A stretch of DNA of 7,324 nt from Anaerolineae bacterium (lineage in GTDB: Bacteria > Chloroflexota > Anaerolineae > 4572-78 > J111), in the NCBI GenBank assembly GCA_023382535.1, contig JAHDWA010000172.1, positions 1 through 7,324 on the forward strand, written 5' to 3'. The position numbers and the translations under genes were made by a program. Below, in pieces: positions 5,382 through 7,324 of this stretch (its first letter is position 1; each line of letters starts with the position of its first letter). Under the pieces are notes generated by a model. That model was not told the DNA's origin. It saw only the letters and a list, made by a program, of their open reading frames with translations, and ran no database searches.

Positions 5382-5939
5382 TTAAATCATCAATTCTCGT
5401 GCATTTTCCACTGGAATGATTGTTGATTGATCGGTTAGATAGAAACGGGCACTTGACCACATATATTCTGCCGGGTCTGCAACCAATCTCCAATGAGGCT
5501 GACAAGGGTTGTAATGGACATATTCCATTTTTTGGCGTAAAAACTCAGGGCTAAATATATCTTTGGCATTGTAACCATCTTCCCACACCTTGTACTTCTG
5601 CTTATCGGGACGAGTCACCTTATCAGCCAAGAAACTCAATGCTTGTTGGTTATTTTCAACTTGATACTGACGAATAAGACGATCAGCGACGTGTTTTTTG
5701 TAATCTCTAATCCAATCGTTCACGGGTTTTTCAGGCAAAAACCGAGCAATTAGGTGAATATGAGTTGGCATAATCACAAAGGCATAAAGAAGCAGTTGTT
5801 GGCGTAAATGCATGCAGTCCAGCACATCTACCAATAACCGTTTGACCAAATCTCGTTGCAACAAGTGAGCGTAATCAACGGCTTTAGTGGTGACAAAGTA
5901 GAGGTGATCTGGGTTGAAATCCGGTCGCCAGTTGGTCAT
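5382..5939 (-). CDS. REP-associated tyrosine transposase (RAYT), Y1/IS200-like HUH family
   Basis: A 185-residue single-strand DNA nuclease/transposase related to IS200/IS605 TnpA. The N-terminal strand 'DHLYFVTTKAVDY' (11-23) matches the family's start. The metal-binding HUH motif is MPTHIHLIARF (57-67) with H60 and H62. The catalytic tyrosine is most likely Y140 in KMEYVHYNP (137-145), equivalent to the Y-[IV]-H-x-N-P segment of RAYTs. The typical WSSARFYL end of the core (161-168) is present. Length is normal and all key residues are intact, so it may be active. Members of this family bind and cleave REP hairpins, and four matching palindromes flank the gene. No clear Shine-Dalgarno precedes the ATG at 5939, suggesting low expression. 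The gene is visibly AT-richer than its neighbours, consistent with separate ancestry. Confidence 0.92.
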   Translation of the reverse strand: MTNWRPDFNPDHLYFVTTKAVDYAHLLQRDLVKRLLVDVLDCMHLRQQLLLYAFVIMPTHIHLIARFLPEKPVNDWIRDYKKHVADRLIRQYQVENNQQALSFLADKVTRPDKQKYKVWEDGYNAKDIFSPEFLRQKMEYVHYNPCQPHWRLVADPAEYMWSSARFYLTDQSTIIPVENARELMI

Positions 5940-5994
5940 GATCAGGATGTTGGCATGCTCTCGTCAAGCACTTCACGCAAATCCGATGGTTATA

Positions 5995-6016
5995 GCGTGG
6001 ATTTGTCAATCCACGC
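5995..6016 (+). repeat. REP-like palindrome 1 upstream of the RAYT gene
   Basis: GCGTGGATT (5995-6003) and AATCCACGC (6008-6016) form perfect 9-base arms around the loop TGTC. It is 56 bases upstream of the transposase ATG, in opposite orientation to the downstream copy. The tetranucleotide just before CGTGG is ATAG. Confidence 0.8.
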
Positions 6017-6050
6017 CGAGCAAAGCAGAACTATTCACGAATGCACCCTT

Positions 6051-6090
6051 ACGCTCCCGCTGGATTGACAAATCCAGCGGTTAGGAGCGT
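6051..6090 (-). repeat. REP-like palindrome 2, extended bulged hairpin
   Basis: The core CCGCTGGATT (6057-6066) and AATCCAGCGG (6071-6080) has perfect 10-base arms; on the minus strand its loop is TGTC. A second stem, ACGCTCC (6051-6057) with GGAGCGT (6084-6090), closes it. Together they can form a hairpin of about 16 pairs with a 3-4 base bulge on one side. Bulged stems are typical of RAYT-recognised REPs. It is inverted relative to copies 1 and 3. Confidence 0.75.
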
Positions 6091-6108
6091 GGACTTGTCA
6101 ATCCACGT
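6084..6108 (+). repeat. REP-like palindrome 3 next to the amidohydrolase stop
   Basis: GCGTGGACT (6087-6095) and AATCCACGT (6100-6108) pair except for one C-A mismatch and an outer G-T, around the loop TGTC. GGAG (6084-6087) directly precedes CGTGG, matching the GGAG/GTAG tag known for RAYT-linked REPs. It ends ten bases before the end of the amidohydrolase coding region, so it is in or next to that gene's message end, and it overlaps the outer stem of palindrome 2. Confidence 0.7.
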
Positions 6109-6117
6109 TAAGCACGC

Positions 6118-7305
6118 TTACTCAAGCTCTCTCTTAACAAACCGCAGAGCTGTTTCGGCCAGCATCGCTGCGCCGAAAGGTAAAGCATCCTCGTCCAGGT
6201 CAAAGGTAGCCTCATGTAAACCGCCAAAAGCGCCATTGGGTGGTTTAACCCCCAGCCGGAACATCGCTCCCGGCACTTTGGCCGTCATATAAGCAAAATC
6301 TTCCGCCCCAAAGGTGACCATATCTTTGTCTATGACCTGGTCTGACCCCAGTAGGTCGGTCCCAACCTGGGCCAGCCAGCCAGCCACCTGCGGGTGATTC
6401 AGCAGCGGTGGGTAACCAAAGTCAAATTCTAACCGGTAATCGCCGCCCCAGGCTTTGACCATAGCCGCTGCTTTTTCAACCTCTTCGCGCAGTTGCAGCC
6501 GGACTTGCTCGTCGTGGCTGCGTAGGGTGCCTTCAATATAGGCTTCGGCGGGGATGATGTTGCTGGCGCTGCCGGCCCTGACAATCCCGACGGTGACAAC
6601 GCCGGAGCGAAGCGGGTTCAACCGGCGCGAGGGGATGGCATATAAGCCTTGCAATACCTGAGTCATCAGCCAGATGGGGTCCAGCCCGGCAAAGGGGCGG
6701 GCGGCGTGACCGCCCCGGCCCTGCACGTAAATCCGAAAGTCATCCACAGCGGCCTGAACCACCCCAGGGGCAACTTTGATCGTCCCGGCTGCAATGGACG
6801 TGTCCACGTGTAAAGCAATAATCGCATCCAGACCCTCCAGCGCGCCATCCGCAATCATGCGCGGCGCGCCGCTGACGCCCTCACTGTCAAAAGTCTCCTC
6901 CGAGGACTGGAAAATGAGCCGCACTTCGCCGGGCAAGTCCATCTCTTTGAGCAACAGGGCTACTCCTAACAGCATGGCTGTGTGGGCGTCGTGGCCGCAG
7001 GCATGCATCCGTCCGGGAATCTGGCTGGCATACTCGGCCCCCGTCTGTTCCAGAATGGGCAGCGCATCCATGTCGGCCCGGATGCCGATGGCCGGGCCGT
7101 TGCCCCGTCCCAGATGGGCCACCACCCCGGTTTTGCCTACGCCGGTTCGCGCCTCGACTCCCAATTCAGCCAGAGTCTGCGCCACCAGGCCGGCCGTTTC
7201 ATAAAGCTCGAAGCCAAGCTCTGGCTTTTGGTGAATCGTCCGGCGCAAACGGACAATCTCTCCTTGAATGGCCTTAGCCGAGGTTAACATCGCTTGATCG
7301 GTCAA
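6118..7305 (-). CDS. M20-family metallo-amidohydrolase (N-acyl amino acid / hippurate hydrolase-like)
   Basis: A 395-residue cytoplasmic metal-dependent hydrolase that should cleave the amide bond of an N-acyl amino acid or similar conjugate, releasing an amino acid. Family landmarks in order: RRTIHQKPELGFE (21-33), GIRADMDALPI (74-84), HACGHDAHTAMLLG (101-114) with metal ligands C103 and H105, SSEET (134-138) with the general base E136 and ligand E137, ALHVD (164-168, H166), GRGGHAARP (196-204) starting the lid/dimerisation domain with H200, GTLRS (259-263), FGAEDFAYM (332-340) and GGLHEATFD (361-369) with ligand H364. All expected residues are present and length is normal (M20D subfamily). 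The start is TTG at 7305. An in-frame stop lies just upstream (7309-7311), and AGGAAC sits eight bases before this TTG; the alternative ATG at 7290 would lose five residues and lack a site at proper distance. It is co-directional with the transporter, separated by the RAYT island. Acyl specificity cannot be inferred. Confidence 0.92.
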   Translation of the reverse strand: MTDQAMLTSAKAIQGEIVRLRRTIHQKPELGFELYETAGLVAQTLAELGVEARTGVGKTGVVAHLGRGNGPAIGIRADMDALPILEQTGAEYASQIPGRMHACGHDAHTAMLLGVALLLKEMDLPGEVRLIFQSSEETFDSEGVSGAPRMIADGALEGLDAIIALHVDTSIAAGTIKVAPGVVQAAVDDFRIYVQGRGGHAARPFAGLDPIWLMTQVLQGLYAIPSRRLNPLRSGVVTVGIVRAGSASNIIPAEAYIEGTLRSHDEQVRLQLREEVEKAAAMVKAWGGDYRLEFDFGYPPLLNHPQVAGWLAQVGTDLLGSDQVIDKDMVTFGAEDFAYMTAKVPGAMFRLGVKPPNGAFGGLHEATFDLDEDALPFGAAMLAETALRFVKRELE

Positions 7306-7312
7306 TGGTCAA

Positions 7313-7318
7313 GTTCCT
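7313..7318 (-). promoter_or_regulatory. Probable ribosome binding site deciding a TTG start
   Basis: The minus strand reads AGGAAC at 7318-7313, seven bases before the TTG at 7305 (nine from AGGA). It is 22 bases before the in-frame ATG at 7290, too far for normal use. It therefore favours TTG as the amidohydrolase start. Confidence 0.5.
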
Positions 7319-7324
7319 GACTAT

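Larger units (their letters stand above)
5320..6108. mobile_element. RAYT/REP island (transposase gene plus flanking palindromes)
   Basis: A segment of about 790 bases holds one REP-associated transposase gene, one small palindrome on its 3' side (5320-5341) and a cluster of three on its 5' side (5995-6108). By eye it is AT-richer than the flanking transporter and hydrolase genes. It separates two co-directional genes that make sense together (amidohydrolase and peptide transporter), so it may have inserted between them. I see no target-site duplication. RAYT genes are usually single-copy and vertically kept rather than classical insertion sequences, so the ends given are simply the outermost palindromes. 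Confidence 0.55.

Noticed and set aside
5995..6108. CRISPR array
   Set aside because: The repeats are short palindromes in alternating orientation with unequal spacing and changing outer stems, and no cas gene is near; they fit REPs.
6109..6120. Small palindrome TAAGCACGCTTA at the amidohydrolase stop
   Set aside because: The arms are only five bases and overlap the stop codon; chance is a sufficient explanation.

Overview
The window looks like a piece of a bacterial chromosome of medium-to-high GC, probably from an uncultured member of the Chloroflexota (Anaerolineae-like). The hints are a substrate-binding protein with long Thr/Glu/Ala-rich linkers, a 'DxDxDG' insert in a transport permease, and abundant short palindromic repeats between genes. 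This assignment is an inference from style; there is no rRNA or marker gene in the window.

Layout. At 1-71 (minus) is the first part of a probable PLP-dependent aminotransferase. It is divergent from a CtBP-type D-2-hydroxyacid dehydrogenase at 228-1211 (plus). Converging on that gene is a leftward transport operon: substrate-binding protein (5211-3340), DppB-type permease (3249-2218) and DppC-type permease (2197-1244). The two ATPase subunits are not in the window. Upstream of the transporter, at 5320-6108, lies an AT-richer island. It holds a REP-associated tyrosine transposase (RAYT, 5939-5382) with four small palindromes sharing a TGGATT/AATCCA core, one on its 3' side and three on its 5' side. 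Beyond the island, in the same orientation as the transporter, is an M20-family amidohydrolase (7305-6118) with a TTG start.

How the genes fit together. A peptide-type ABC importer beside an M20 amidohydrolase, an aminotransferase and a 2-hydroxyacid dehydrogenase suggests uptake of peptides or N-acyl amino acids, hydrolysis to free amino acids, then transamination and 2-oxoacid reduction. Each family call is well supported; the joint pathway is inference.

The most unusual content is in the repeats. Three gene boundaries (145-193, 1191-1246, 3269-3345) carry palindromes whose arms are tandem 7-base units. The unit sequence differs between sites but the architecture is the same. In two of them the units contain TAG, and the actual stop codons of three genes lie inside the arrays. 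Because 7 is not a multiple of 3, such an array presents stops in successive reading frames, and its palindromic form does so on both strands. The RAYT/REP island is a second system; its palindromes show compensatory base-pair changes that point to selection on the hairpin.
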